The notes below the pieces were generated by a model, which searched no databases, was not told the origin of the DNA, and saw nothing but the letters and a program-made list of their open reading frames with translations. The translations under genes were made by a program, and so were the position numbers. A DNA stretch of 64,000 nucleotides from Fundidesulfovibrio terrae (lineage in GTDB: Bacteria > Desulfobacterota > Desulfovibrionia > Desulfovibrionales > Desulfovibrionaceae), in NCBI RefSeq assembly GCF_022808915.1, contig NZ_JAKZFS010000002.1:372001-436000 (forward strand), written 5' to 3'. Every line of letters begins with the position of its first letter. The first letter of the stretch is position 1. This document shows, one piece after another, positions 50,874 to 60,288 of the stretch.

Positions 50874-51830
50874 TTACTTTCCAAATACACGTGAAATTTG
50901 AATAACCGCCGGGCCCATGATGATCATGAACAGCGGAGGAAGAATAAATAGTACCAGCGGGAATAGTAGTTTGACAGGAAGTTTCATGGCTATTTCTTCC
51001 GCTTTTTGGAAGCGTTGCGTCCTCATGACATCAGAATAAATCCGCAGTGACTGGGCTATGCTCGTGCCGAAGATGTCCGATTGGATTATCAATGTTGCCA
51101 AGTTGTTCACTTCAAGAATGCCTACGCGGTTCGACAGGCTTTTTAAGGCATCCGTTCTTCCCTTTCCTGCTCGAAGCTCAAGTAGCATGAGCTTGAATTC
51201 TTCGCCCAAGGCGGGGTGGCCGGTTTTAATTTCCTCGCTTATTCTGTATATGGCCTGATCAAATCCCATTCCAGACTCGATGCAGATGATGAGCATGTCG
51301 AGTGCATCCGGAAGGGATTTCAGGATTTGCCTTTGCCTGTTTCGAACCATGTAATCCAGTATGAAAACCGGCAAGTAATAACCTATGCCTGCAAGAGACA
51401 AGTATAGCAGGATGGTTATATGTAGCTTTGGAGATGTCAGGATTGTCGTGTGAATAACAAAGGCCAGGGATAGCCCAAGAACGAACAATCCAAGCCTGCC
51501 TCCAAGAAAGGTCGCTCGTGCACTGGATTTGCGAAATCCGGCGCGAACGAATTTTTGTTCTGTTTCCGATGTCGTGTCGTCATCTATCAATTTGAGAGAG
51601 GTGCCCACCCTGCTAATGGTGTGTGTTACAAGCTGAGCAGCTGAAACAGGTGTAGTCTCAAACAAATTATTTGATATATCAATCGTAGAATGCTTTTTGA
51701 GTCTTTCGTTGATCAGGCGACGCCTGTTTTCTTTCTGCATCATGATGAATAGCAGGACAAATGTCGTAAGCACGACAAGTGTTGCTGCTGCAGAAAAAAG
51801 TAGATCTTTTAGAGTAATATTATCATACAC
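50874..51830 (-). CDS. tadC: Tad inner-membrane platform protein TadC
   Basis: A 318-residue type II secretion F-domain protein. An N-terminal helix (SAAATLVVLTTFVLLFIMM) is followed by a cytoplasmic region. Two helices lie at about 110-165, the F-domain at about 180-290 (LPDALDMLIICIESGMGFDQAIYRIS, LRAGKGRTDALKSLSNRV), and a final helix at LFPLVLFILPPLFMIIMG. With TadB it anchors the TadA ATPase. The GTG start overlaps the tadB stop by eight bases. AT-rich relative to tadA. Confidence 0.93.
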   Translation of the reverse strand: MYDNITLKDLLFSAAATLVVLTTFVLLFIMMQKENRRRLINERLKKHSTIDISNNLFETTPVSAAQLVTHTISRVGTSLKLIDDDTTSETEQKFVRAGFRKSSARATFLGGRLGLFVLGLSLAFVIHTTILTSPKLHITILLYLSLAGIGYYLPVFILDYMVRNRQRQILKSLPDALDMLIICIESGMGFDQAIYRISEEIKTGHPALGEEFKLMLLELRAGKGRTDALKSLSNRVGILEVNNLATLIIQSDIFGTSIAQSLRIYSDVMRTQRFQKAEEIAMKLPVKLLFPLVLFILPPLFMIIMGPAVIQISRVFGK

Positions 51831-52788
51831 GGATGTTCACCATCCTTTGAATTACGAGAATTCCGATGGCAAGCATTGTTCCGGAGGCATATAGTATGTA
51901 ATTGCCAGCAGTCGTGTCAAACAGCACAGCCATGTACTTCGGGTTCAGAAATTTGATTACGCCCATCATCACAGGCGGCAGCAGGAACATGACGAGACCA
52001 GAGTATCTTCCTTCAGCGGAAAGGGCCGCGACTTTTCCTTTGAGTTTTGCTCTTTCGCGAATCAAATATGAGATTGAGTCCATAATCTCCGTCAGTTTGC
52101 CGCCTGTCTCGCTTTGAATCTTCACGGCGGCCACGAAAAACACCACGTCCGGAGAAGGGACGCGTTCCGCCAGACTGTCCAAGGCATCATTGATATGGCC
52201 GCCGAAATTGATCTCCTCGATCGTCAAACGGAACTCTTCCCGAATAGGGTCTGCGAACTCCTGGGAGACCAGGGTCATACCGCTTGTGAAGGTATGGCCG
52301 GCCTTGAGCGAACGCCCGATGAGGTCCAGTGCCTCGGGCAATTGTTCCTCGAAGAGAGTCAGGCGCTTGCGGATTTTTATTCGGACCCATCCTATCGGGA
52401 CGAGCAAGAATGCTATGAAGAGGACAACCTGCAGGATGATCCCCCACCCCAGGAGCCTCGCAGCTCCCCCTCCAAGCAAGGCCAACAGGACCGAAACGAG
52501 CACGAACGATCCCAGGGATATATCCAGGTTCGCCTGGCGCAACATCCACCAGAGCGTGTCGTTCCAGCTTTTACGGAACAAGATCAGCTTCAGCCAGGGG
52601 GCGTGGCTTGGCCGTCCTCCTCTGAGATAGCTTTCCGGTCCGTCGGTCGTCGAGGACCTGCCGAGGGCGGCCAGCCGGTTGCGGAGGGCCTCCCTTTCGC
52701 TGTCTTGCAGGGCTGAGACGATCTGAAAGACAGAAAAGCCCAGGATGGTGCAGGCCCCGAGTATCACCAGATAAAGCCAGACCGGCAT
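51823..52788 (-). CDS. tadB: Tad inner-membrane platform protein TadB
   Basis: A 321-residue paralogue of TadC. It has an N-terminal helix (YLVILGACTILGFSVFQIV), two helices at about 95-145, and the F-domain (LPEALDLIGRSLKAGHTFTSGMTLVSQEFADPIREEF, SETGGKLTEIMDSISYLIRERAKLKGKV), with a closing membrane helix. The ATG at 52788 follows AAGGA. The base composition changes within this gene: the promoter-proximal half is GC-rich and the distal half is AT-richer, so a recombination joint may lie here. Confidence 0.93.
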   Translation of the reverse strand: MPVWLYLVILGACTILGFSVFQIVSALQDSEREALRNRLAALGRSSTTDGPESYLRGGRPSHAPWLKLILFRKSWNDTLWWMLRQANLDISLGSFVLVSVLLALLGGGAARLLGWGIILQVVLFIAFLLVPIGWVRIKIRKRLTLFEEQLPEALDLIGRSLKAGHTFTSGMTLVSQEFADPIREEFRLTIEEINFGGHINDALDSLAERVPSPDVVFFVAAVKIQSETGGKLTEIMDSISYLIRERAKLKGKVAALSAEGRYSGLVMFLLPPVMMGVIKFLNPKYMAVLFDTTAGNYILYASGTMLAIGILVIQRMVNIRV

Positions 52789-52798
52789 GGCACGTTCC

Positions 52799-54157
52799 TT
52801 AAATATCCAGCATCGTGCGCTGAACGAAGAGGTTGCCCGGCATCTTGATGCCTTTGGCTTCAAGACGTTCGGAGAATCTCGGCCTGATCCCCCTGGATAC
52901 GAACCTGCCGCGCACTTTGCCGTCTGTGGTCAGGCCGTGCTGCTCGAAAGCGAAAATTTCCTGCATGGTGATGACCTCTCCCTCCATGCCGGTGATTTCT
53001 TGAAAGCTGAGCATCTTGCGGGTGCCGTCCGAGAGGCGGGCAATCTGGACCACAATGTCGATGGCCGAGCTGATGTAACGCTTAAGTGATGCCGGGGTCA
53101 TATTGAAACCGGCCATGTACATCATCGTCTCCAGGCGCATGAGGGCGTCGCGCGGACTGTTGGAGTGGATTGTGGCGAGGGACCCGTCATGGCCCGTGTT
53201 CATGGCCTGCAACATGTCGAGGGCTTCGGCGCCGCGCACCTCGCCGATGATGATCCTGTCCGGGCGCATGCGCAGGGAGTTCTTGACGAGATCACGTTGA
53301 GTGACCTCGCCCTTGCCTTCGAGGTTGGGGGGGCGCGTTTCCAGGCGGACCACGTGTTCCTGCTTCAGTTGCAGTTCGGCCGCGTCCTCGATGGTGACGA
53401 TGCGTTCATCGTTGGGAATGAATCGCGACAGGCAGTTGAGCAGTGTCGTCTTTCCGCTGCCGGTGCCTCCGGAAATAAGGATGTTCTGTCTTCCCCGGAC
53501 GATGCTTTGCAGTACGTCGCCGAATTCCACGGGCATGGACTTGTATTTGATCAAGTCCGTGAGTTCCAGCGGCTCCTTGGAGAATTTGCGGATGGACAAC
53601 ACCGGGCCGTCGATGGACAAGGGCGGAATGATGGCGTTGACGCGCGAACCGTCAGGCAGGCGGGCGTCAACCATGGGCGTTGTTTCGTCCACGCGCCGTC
53701 CCATCCTGTTCACGATCCGGTCGATGATCTTTTTGAGGTGCGCGTTGTCCTTGAAACGGGCTTCCGTCAGTTCGAGCTTCCCGCTGCGCTCCACGTAGAT
53801 GTGGTCGAAGGTGTTCACGAGGATGTCGTTGACGGTGGGGTCGCGCAAAAACGGCTCCAGCGGACCGTGCCCCCTCATTTCGTCGTGGATTTCCCGCACG
53901 AGCCGGTCCCGCTCGCCCTGGTTGAGGGGGACGTCCCGGAACTCTTCGTTGAGGAGCTTTTCTGAGAGCTTCGCTACTTCGCTCTTGAACAGCTCTCGCG
54001 GCATGGATTCCAGACGCGTCAGATCCATGAGCTCAATGAGGCGGTCATGGATACGCATCTTGATGTCATGATACGTCTCGGCATTCTTTGCAGCATCGGA
54101 ATGCGGCGAAATCCCTCCGGCCGGGGACATGGGATTGTGCGTATTGATGAAGGCCAT
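52799..54157 (-). CDS. tadA: Tad pilus assembly ATPase TadA/CpaF
   Basis: A 452-residue secretion ATPase. The N-terminal domain includes [25 protein letters not shown]. Walker A is [14 protein letters not shown] (about 228-238), with an Asp box ([13 protein letters not shown]), a His box ([34 protein letters not shown], including Walker B) and the [18 protein letters not shown] segment. It powers Flp pilin assembly from the cytoplasm. The start at 54157 is preceded by only a weak ribosome site. Confidence 0.95.
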   Translation of the reverse strand: MAFINTHNPMSPAGGISPHSDAAKNAETYHDIKMRIHDRLIELMDLTRLESMPRELFKSEVAKLSEKLLNEEFRDVPLNQGERDRLVREIHDEMRGHGPLEPFLRDPTVNDILVNTFDHIYVERSGKLELTEARFKDNAHLKKIIDRIVNRMGRRVDETTPMVDARLPDGSRVNAIIPPLSIDGPVLSIRKFSKEPLELTDLIKYKSMPVEFGDVLQSIVRGRQNILISGGTGSGKTTLLNCLSRFIPNDERIVTIEDAAELQLKQEHVVRLETRPPNLEGKGEVTQRDLVKNSLRMRPDRIIIGEVRGAEALDMLQAMNTGHDGSLATIHSNSPRDALMRLETMMYMAGFNMTPASLKRYISSAIDIVVQIARLSDGTRKMLSFQEITGMEGEVITMQEIFAFEQHGLTTDGKVRGRFVSRGIRPRFSERLEAKGIKMPGNLFVQRTMLDI

Positions 54158-54195
54158 GTGGTTGCTTGCTCTTCTCTTTTGCTTTTCGTTGCGTC

Positions 54196-55335
54196 CTAGC
54201 GGCTGGAATCCCTGACGAGGCTCACGCCGAACAGGGTTCCACACGTGCCCCCGGGGTCGCGGGTGGGCGATTCTGCCAGGGCGTTCATGAAGTATCCTGT
54301 CACGTTGCCGCTACCGTCAATCTCCTTGATGAACATCGCACCCAGCTGATAGACTTTAACGGAACTGAGTCCTGAAGTCGGTGGGGATCTCGGATCGTAG
54401 AATGCGATGATGGCGACGCGCGGGCTGGCCAGCGGATCACTAAATTTGCTGCCTGCTATTACGTTGTTTGCCGCATCCCAATATGCCGTAGGATCTTGGT
54501 CGATGAGGTACGTCACACCTTGCTTGGTGGGGCCGACCATCTCGCCGGGTTTCGCCGTAAGGGAGACTACGTCGTTGCTGCCGACATCAATGTTATTGTT
54601 CTTGCAACCCTCAATGTCAGCTCTGTAGTCGTCGCCTCCGTGATCGCCAGGGAAGAGGATCGGGTTGTACTGCCCGGGAACCAAGGTGGTGTTCGAGCTT
54701 GGGCTTCCGGTTTTGATGGTGAGCAGTGTGCCGACATCCGCTGATGTATAACCGGGTTCTGTTATGGCAACCGTGGCCATCTCAGAAGGACTGTCAACAT
54801 CAAGCAGTCCGTTGTATTTGCCTTTCTTGTCTGGGTAATCGGTCCAGGTGAATTTGGTGGGAATTGCCCAGGGCTTAATGCAATGTGAACTTGTGGCGCA
54901 CCAGATCGACGCCCTGGCAGTGGCGGACACGTCCGCCAGGTTCCTGCCGAGAATCGGCCCGAGGAAGAGGCTGACCGGGTTGCCCCGGCCGGTGGTAAGC
55001 CCCGCCGTCACTTCCACATAGCCGAGGCCGGTAGTGTTGATGGTCACGTCCTCATCGCGCACGGCCAGGACGGGATTGTCCGTTGCCACCACGTTGGCCC
55101 GTCCGTACGTCACGGCCTCGGACACGATTTTCGCGGTGTCCGTGCCGAAAGAGACCTTGGCCATCGCACCGGCCAGCGCGGCTGCGTCGGCGGCGGCCTG
55201 CATCTGGCCGCGTTTCCACTTCAGGTAGCCCAGGTCCACGGCGAAGGCGCCAAATCCGGCGAGCACGATAAGCGCCAGGGCCACGAGCACGGAGACCGTC
55301 CCGTTCTGCTTCGCGGAAGATGGTTGCTTCTTCAT
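54196..55335 (-). CDS. tadG: TadG-like pilus-associated protein
   Basis: A 379-residue protein. The N-terminus has the TadE/TadG membrane helix (GTVSVLVALALIVLAGFGAFAVDLGYLKWKRGQMQAAADAAALAGA). A large extracytoplasmic region without recognised domains follows, with cysteines at WCATSSHCIKP and a C-terminal GGTCG. Some TadG proteins carry a von Willebrand A domain; I see none here. It is probably a minor pilin or surface component of the Flp pilus. Confidence 0.82.
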   Translation of the reverse strand: MKKQPSSAKQNGTVSVLVALALIVLAGFGAFAVDLGYLKWKRGQMQAAADAAALAGAMAKVSFGTDTAKIVSEAVTYGRANVVATDNPVLAVRDEDVTINTTGLGYVEVTAGLTTGRGNPVSLFLGPILGRNLADVSATARASIWCATSSHCIKPWAIPTKFTWTDYPDKKGKYNGLLDVDSPSEMATVAITEPGYTSADVGTLLTIKTGSPSSNTTLVPGQYNPILFPGDHGGDDYRADIEGCKNNNIDVGSNDVVSLTAKPGEMVGPTKQGVTYLIDQDPTAYWDAANNVIAGSKFSDPLASPRVAIIAFYDPRSPPTSGLSSVKVYQLGAMFIKEIDGSGNVTGYFMNALAESPTRDPGGTCGTLFGVSLVRDSSR

Positions 55336-55351
55336 TGTGGCTGCTGACCTC

Positions 55352-55756
55352 CTAGAAGTGGCGAACCGTGGAGGTGGCCGTGACGGAGGTGAGGGAAAGA
55401 ATGAAGTCCGGCCAGGGGAAGAAGCACAGGCCGGAAAGGTCGTACGCCACCGTTACCGACACCAGTGATCCCTGGGCTCCGCCCACCGCACCGGCGGACA
55501 CCGTGGTTGTCGCCTTGGCTGCGTCAAGTTTGGCGCCGGAGATCGCCGAGCTGACGACAGGACCTGGCGGCTTGGCGTTGCCCGCGGCCAGGGCGCCTTC
55601 CTCGGCGGCGCGTGTGATGACGTTGTTGACGTTGAGTATCTGGCCGAAGTCGATGATCATGGCTGTCAACGGTCCCAGGATGAAGAGGGCCATCACGACG
55701 AATTCCAGCAGGGCGGTCCCGTTTTCGCCGGCGTCGGAGGGGGTGCGCGGTTTCAT
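55352..55756 (-). CDS. tadE: TadE-family pseudopilin
   Basis: A 134-residue protein with the TadE N-terminus: NGTALLEFVVMALFILGPLTAMIIDFGQILNVNNVITRAAEEGA, containing the processing-site Glu five residues into the helix. The ATG at 55756 overlaps the stop of the preceding tadE-like gene by four bases (ATGA), so the two are coupled. Confidence 0.88.
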   Translation of the reverse strand: MKPRTPSDAGENGTALLEFVVMALFILGPLTAMIIDFGQILNVNNVITRAAEEGALAAGNAKPPGPVVSSAISGAKLDAAKATTTVSAGAVGGAQGSLVSVTVAYDLSGLCFFPWPDFILSLTSVTATSTVRHF

Positions 55757-56154
55757 TGCTGTCCCACCATGACCGACGTCCCTGTCACCTGGGTGATTCC
55801 CAGCATGGCCGGAACGAATCCGCCCAGGGCGATCACGTTGTAGGGAACGCTCACCGTGACCGTGATGGCCTCACCCGGAGTGCGGGCCGTGAAGGAATAC
55901 GTCGGAACGGCCGAAATCCCTCCGTCGCTCACGGTCTGGACGATGCGGTCGTTCACCTGGGCGTCGGTGGCGTCGGTCAGTATGGCCATGCGGGCTCCCT
56001 CGGCCGCGGCGGAGCTCAGCACGTGCTGGGCCCAGAAGTACCTGCCGAACTCGATGCAACCCATCAGCATCAGAAGAAGCGGCAGCAGAACCAGGGCGAA
56101 TTCAACTATCGTCGCACCGCCCATGTTTTTTCGTTTTGCTTCATGCGTCTTCAT
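55753..56154 (-). CDS. tadE: TadE-family pseudopilin
   Basis: A 133-residue protein with GGATIVEFALVLLPLLLMLMGCIEFGRYFWAQHVLSSAAAEGARMA at the N-terminus, a classical TadE helix with Glu at position five after the Gly-Ala cleavage region. TadV should process it. Two TadE-type genes in tandem, together with TadG, are usual in Tad loci. I cannot tell which is the TadE and which the TadF equivalent. Confidence 0.88.
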   Translation of the reverse strand: MKTHEAKRKNMGGATIVEFALVLLPLLLMLMGCIEFGRYFWAQHVLSSAAAEGARMAILTDATDAQVNDRIVQTVSDGGISAVPTYSFTARTPGEAITVTVSVPYNVIALGGFVPAMLGITQVTGTSVMVGQQ

Positions 56155-56169
56155 GGTCGCGCCCTCAGG

Positions 56170-56463
56170 TCACTTCGACTCCTGCTGCTTCCCCCCGTAC
56201 AGATCGACCATCTTCTCCATCACGCCCTGGCCATTTTTCGCTTCGCCGCGCTTCTCGTAGCGCTCGATGGCCCGTTCGGCCACGACGCCGTCCATGCCGG
56301 CCACGGGCTGGTCGCCCCCGGCTTCCGGGTTGAGGACTTGCGACTGCATGGTGGCCTTCACGCTCTCACCGCATTTCCATTGGGAATAGCGGTCCGTGTC
56401 GGCGCAGGCCGTGGCCAGCGCCGCGGTCAGGACAAGGGACAGCAAGGCAAGTGCGTGTCTCAT
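56170..56463 (-). CDS. Small Tad-locus lipoprotein
   Basis: A 97-residue protein with a lipoprotein signal (LLSLVLTAALATAC, Cys about 20) and a short polar mature part with one further Cys (QWKCGESV). It sits four bases after the secretin gene stop and 16 bases before a tadE gene. Small lipoproteins next to Tad secretins can act as pilotins, which is only a positional suggestion here. Confidence 0.72.
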   Translation of the reverse strand: MRHALALLSLVLTAALATACADTDRYSQWKCGESVKATMQSQVLNPEAGGDQPVAGMDGVVAERAIERYEKRGEAKNGQGVMEKMVDLYGGKQQESK

Positions 56464-56467
56464 GGCG

Positions 56468-58012
56468 TCAACTCCCCTGTTTGCTCGTGTTGCCGGAGAC
56501 GTTGCCGGTCGAAGCCGGTGACGCCACGGGGGGCGGGGTGATCGTCTGGCCGAACTCGCCGTCGAGGGAGTCCTTGGTGACGCCCATGGGGCCGCCCTGG
56601 TTCGCCGGGGCGCTGCGCTTGAGCTTGTTGCGGTCGATGCCCAGGTAGAACTCCAGGTCGTCGGGTTCCTTGGGGAAGCCGTCGGTGGGGAGCTTCAGGT
56701 TCTTCGCGTCGAGCGGCTTGGCCAGCCGGGGGGTGATGATGATGACCAGTTCGGTCTGGTTCTTCTGGTACTCTGAGCTCTTGAACAAGCTGCCCAGGAC
56801 CGGCACGTCGCCCACGCCCGGGAATTTCTTGGAGGTGTCCCTGGCGTCCTCGCGCAGGAGCCCGGCGATGGCGAAGCTCTGGCCGTCGCCCAGCTCCACC
56901 ACCGTGGACGTGCTCCGCTTGAGGATGGACGGAACCTGGGTGGACCCGATCTGGATGGCCCGCGTGTAGTCCAGGTCCGAGACGGAGGGCTGCACCTTCA
57001 TGCTGATCTTGTCGCCGGAGAGCACGTGGGGGGTGAAGCTCAGCTCCACGCCGAACTTCTTCCATTCGACGGTGACCGTGCCCAGGGCCTGGGGGATCGG
57101 CACCGGAATCTCGCCGCCGGCCAGGAATTCGGCCGTCTGCCCGTTGAGGCACACCAGGGTGGGCTCGGCCAGGATCTTGACCAGGCCGCTGTCCTTGAGG
57201 ATGTCGATGAAGCCGGTCCAGGTCACGGGCCGCCCGCCCATGACGGTGTTCAGGTTAAGGATGCCCTGGACTTTCGGGTCGACGGCTAAGGTCGTTTGGG
57301 GGTCGAAGCGGGACGGGTTGTTCACGCCCTTGGACGTCTCGTAGAGAAGGTTCTGCAGGCTCGACAGGCTGGTGAGGCCGCCCAGGAAGGTGTAGAAGAA
57401 GTCTCCGTTGGAGATGGCGTTTATGTTGATGCCCATGCGCTTGATGAGCGCGCGCTGCATCTCCGCCACGCGCACTTCGAGCATCACCTGCTGCACCCCG
57501 CCCACCTGCATGAGGTTGAGCACCTTGCCGTGGGCAGCGGCCATGGTCAGCACCCGCTGCACGTTCAGCTCGTTCTTGACCGTGCCGGACAGGGCGATGG
57601 CGTCGTTGGCCGCGCGCACCTCGATGCCGGACTCTTCGGGAACGACCTCGGCTATGAGCATCTTCAGGCGCTGGATGTCCGGCGAGACTTCCACGTCGTA
57701 GAGGCCCCGCACCTGGTTGTTGGCGTCCCACAGGGTCAGGTTGGTGACGCCGGTGTTCTTGGCGGCCACGTAAAGCTGGTTGGGCGGGATGAGCACGTAG
57801 TCGGCCACGTTGGGGTCCGCCACCGAGACGCGGGCGATGTCCGCCGGGCACCGGACGATGGCCGACTTGCCGGTGGTGATGCGGATGCGCTGCGCGCCCT
57901 GGCCCCGGACCTCCGCGCCAAAGGCGTCGGAGCGGGTGCTCAGGCACGCGATGAAGAGGAAAAGGGCCGTAACGACGAGTCTTTTGTGGAATGTGCGCTG
58001 CATGTGGTTCAC
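56468..58012 (-). CDS. cpaC: Tad secretin CpaC/RcpA
   Basis: A 514-residue outer-membrane secretin. Signal peptide 1-30. An N-terminal pilus-assembly domain binds peptidoglycan (KSAIVRCPADIARVSVADPNVADYVLIPPNQLYVAAKNTGVTNLTLWD). A BON-like region (IEVRAANDAIALSGTVKNELNVQRVL) precedes the secretin core ending GDVPVLGSLFKSSEYQKNQTELVIIITPRLA. It forms the pore through which the Flp pilus exits. The GTG at 58012 overlaps the cpaB stop; an in-frame ATG lies three codons later. Confidence 0.95.
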   Translation of the reverse strand: MNHMQRTFHKRLVVTALFLFIACLSTRSDAFGAEVRGQGAQRIRITTGKSAIVRCPADIARVSVADPNVADYVLIPPNQLYVAAKNTGVTNLTLWDANNQVRGLYDVEVSPDIQRLKMLIAEVVPEESGIEVRAANDAIALSGTVKNELNVQRVLTMAAAHGKVLNLMQVGGVQQVMLEVRVAEMQRALIKRMGININAISNGDFFYTFLGGLTSLSSLQNLLYETSKGVNNPSRFDPQTTLAVDPKVQGILNLNTVMGGRPVTWTGFIDILKDSGLVKILAEPTLVCLNGQTAEFLAGGEIPVPIPQALGTVTVEWKKFGVELSFTPHVLSGDKISMKVQPSVSDLDYTRAIQIGSTQVPSILKRSTSTVVELGDGQSFAIAGLLREDARDTSKKFPGVGDVPVLGSLFKSSEYQKNQTELVIIITPRLAKPLDAKNLKLPTDGFPKEPDDLEFYLGIDRNKLKRSAPANQGGPMGVTKDSLDGEFGQTITPPPVASPASTGNVSGNTSKQGS

Positions 58013-58878
58013 TGCTTTTTCAGAGGGGTAGGGCCTTCCACGGCCTGTTTTTCCACGGTGGTTCCTCGGATCGTCTCCACCATCCGTTCGCTCTTCCCGC
58101 CTTTGCCCGCGTTTTCCTTGAAGGACGCCAGGTTGGTCGCCACGTTGGCGCCCTGGGTGTTGACCACTGCCTTGTCCAGCGGATTGCGCAAGGCGAAATT
58201 CAATTGCCCCTGGTGGGAGGCCAGAGCCAGTTTCTCGCCGTCCTCGGGCGACACCTCCAGGGTGTAGTTCTCGTAGGAGGCCTCCTCCAGCTGCTGCCCC
58301 TTGGCGCTGGGTTTCTTTTCGGATTCCGCGCCGGTGGCCAGCACCTTGACGTCCTCCAGCACCACCTTGCTGACCTTGCTCTCGGCCCTCCCTTCCTCCT
58401 TGTCGGGGTTCGCGGAGGAATCCACTGTCATGAGCACGTCGACCCTGGCTCCGGGAAGGACGAGCCCGCCCATGCCCATCACCTTGTTGCCCTTGACCGC
58501 CACCGCGCGCATGCCGGGACTGATCATGGCCTCCAGCCCGCCGGTCATCCCTTTGGGGAAGAGCTTCGCCTCCGTGACGGGTTCGTTGCCGCCGAGCGGC
58601 ACCATGAGCACGCGCCCTTCCAGGTCCTTGACGTCGGTGAAGCTGCCCTGGGGCACGGCTTCGACGAAGTAGGGGGCCGTCTTGAGGTTGGCCGGGTCCA
58701 GCTTGGTCCCTCTGGACAGGTCCGACCCGGAAACCACGATGCTCGATTGGGGTTTTTCCGGCGGCGCCTGGGCCGGACCGGCTTTCTTGCCGTGCAGCCA
58801 GAGCAGGACAAAGAACCCGGCCGCCAGGGATACCACCAAGGCCACGGCGGCGTTGAGCAGGATGCGTCCTCGGTTCAT
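58009..58878 (-). CDS. cpaB: Tad assembly protein CpaB/RcpC
   Basis: A 289-residue protein with one N-terminal helix (ILLNAAVALVVSLAAGFFVLLWL) and a SAF-type domain (SIVVSGSDLSRGTKLDPANLKTAPYF, VPQGSFTDVKDLEGRVLMVPL). It also has the RcpC-like segment VLPGARVDVLMTVD, then the KVVLEDVKVLATG strand and YTLEVSPEDGEKLALASHQGQLNFALRNP. CpaB/RcpC is periplasmic and needed for secretin assembly. The C-terminal roughly 50 residues are polar and poorly conserved. Coupled to cpaC by a GTGA overlap. Confidence 0.93.
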   Translation of the reverse strand: MNRGRILLNAAVALVVSLAAGFFVLLWLHGKKAGPAQAPPEKPQSSIVVSGSDLSRGTKLDPANLKTAPYFVEAVPQGSFTDVKDLEGRVLMVPLGGNEPVTEAKLFPKGMTGGLEAMISPGMRAVAVKGNKVMGMGGLVLPGARVDVLMTVDSSANPDKEEGRAESKVSKVVLEDVKVLATGAESEKKPSAKGQQLEEASYENYTLEVSPEDGEKLALASHQGQLNFALRNPLDKAVVNTQGANVATNLASFKENAGKGGKSERMVETIRGTTVEKQAVEGPTPLKKQ

Positions 58879-58955
58879 GTCAGGTCCCGTGTGTTAGACG
58901 TTGCGGCCGCGAGCGCCATCCTGCGACCTCGGGCCGGATCGGTTCCGGCCTCTGG

Positions 58956-59459
58956 TCAGAAAACGCGAATGTAATCGTGCCCCAGGGCGCGCCAGCCCAG
59001 CGTGCCGAGGGTTCCGGCCGCTATGGCCACGCCGTAGCAGGCCTTGCGCCCGGCGAGCAGCGCCTCGTCCGCCCCGGCGCGGCGTCTGGCCAGGGCCGCC
59101 CGGGCTATGATCCACCCGGCCTGCACGCCGCCCGCCAGGGCGACGAAAAGCCACACGGTGAGCATGGCCCCTGCCCCCAGGGCCGCCCCCACCACGCAGA
59201 ACAGTTTCACGTCGCCCGCGCCGAGGATTCCCCAGGCGAAAAGCAGGAAGTGGGCGGCGAAGGCGCAGGCAAGGCCGAGCAGGGAGGCGGTGAGGCCGTC
59301 GAAGGAGCCGGAAAGATAGTTGAGCCCCAGCATGATGAGGACACCCGAGGCGGTGAGGGCGTTGGGGATGCGGTAGCGCCGCAGGTCGAACGCGGCTGCG
59401 GCGATCATGATCGCCGTCAGTGTGGACGTAATGATGAGCTCTTCTGCCGAAAGCTCCAC
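58956..59459 (-). CDS. tadV: Prepilin peptidase TadV/CpaA
   Basis: A 167-residue integral membrane aspartyl protease. The first catalytic Asp is in AAAFDLRRYRIPNAL (about 25), and the second is in LGAGDVKLFCVVGAAL, the GxGDxK motif. It lacks the N-terminal methyltransferase domain of PilD, as expected for TadV. It cleaves Flp and the TadE/G pseudopilins. The GTG at 59459 follows AAGGA. Confidence 0.92.
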   Translation of the reverse strand: MELSAEELIITSTLTAIMIAAAAFDLRRYRIPNALTASGVLIMLGLNYLSGSFDGLTASLLGLACAFAAHFLLFAWGILGAGDVKLFCVVGAALGAGAMLTVWLFVALAGGVQAGWIIARAALARRRAGADEALLAGRKACYGVAIAAGTLGTLGWRALGHDYIRVF

Positions 59460-59624
59460 GGCGATGTCCTTCAGTCCTTCAATCGTTGCGCAATACGACC
59501 GCCGAACACGGCGAAGCAGCCTCTGAATGCTGAATAACTCAATCGGTCATCGCGCTGAACAAACCTGGCGGGACGTCCAACCCGCCAAGTTTGCTGAACA
59601 GTATGGTACATTCTTAAATCAGGA

Positions 59625-59810
59625 TCAGGAACCGCCGCCGGGGACAGCTTCAAGCGAAGTCTGGACGTTTTCGAATACGCCTTGGAGACTCGTGCCTATG
59701 CCGGTTACAGCCAGGATGCACACGGCAGCAATCAGAGCCACCATCAGACCATATTCAACCATCGTCGCCCCGTCCTCTTCCTTTACAAACCTTTTCATCA
59801 GATTCAACAT
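59625..59810 (-). CDS. flp: Flp-type pilin
   Basis: A 61-residue prepilin. The leader MLNLMKRFVKEEDG ends at the TadV site G-A, followed by TMVEYGLMVALIAAVCILAVTG with the conserved Glu at +4 and Tyr at +5 of the Flp motif. The mature protein is about 47 residues, typical of Flp. The ATG at 59810 follows GGGAGG at eight bases. It is the first gene of the locus and the only Flp copy here. Confidence 0.95.
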   Translation of the reverse strand: MLNLMKRFVKEEDGATMVEYGLMVALIAAVCILAVTGIGTSLQGVFENVQTSLEAVPGGGS

Positions 59811-60288
59811 GTTGTCAACCTCCCGCCCAAATTTGGGCATAATTTATTGCCAGAACCGAGGCCGCAAATTCTGGTCTGGCTTCACTCTATATATTTCACT
59901 GTTGATGTACAGGTAGGAAACCACGAAATTGTTATTTCTGTGTACACGTGTGTCAGGGGGAGCATAATAATGACGGAGCAAGCATTCGTGATGTGTGTAT
60001 GGAAAAATCTGACTGTGCAAAATCAGTTCATACGCTATTGGTATGGAATGGAGTTGAAGTCACTGTGAAGGCTATGATGCGGTATGCATAATTTTTAAAT
60101 ATGTCTTAAACGGGAAAGTGCGTTCAATATTCGAAATAATCTTGGGGCATGGTTCGTTAAGTTGTTTGTCGATCGGATTGCAAGGACATAAATTCGAATA
60201 TAGTATATGGATTCCTGGCGTGAGTATTGATATTTGTAATGCATGCGGTGATAGTTGTCACCTGACACCGTCCCGGGACGATCGACGT
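59811..60288. other. AT-rich control region upstream of flp
   Basis: No gene is supported in this 478-base AT-rich stretch between flp and the DUF362 gene stop. It holds the palindrome at 59825-59838 and a possible -35/-10 pair on the minus strand: TTGCGG, then AATTAT 17 bases later, about 59843-59866. The rest shows nothing I can assign. Confidence 0.5.
59825..59838. promoter_or_regulatory. Perfect palindrome in the flp 5' region
   Basis: GCCCAAATTTGGGC is a perfect 14-base palindrome 15 bases upstream of the flp ATG. It sits between the candidate promoter and the Shine-Dalgarno, a position where a repressor would block transcription. Confidence 0.55.

Noticed and set aside
59840-59880. Possible sigma54 promoter (TGGCA...TGC) upstream of flp
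   Set aside because: The GG and GC elements are 11 rather than 10 bases apart and the flanking consensus is poor.
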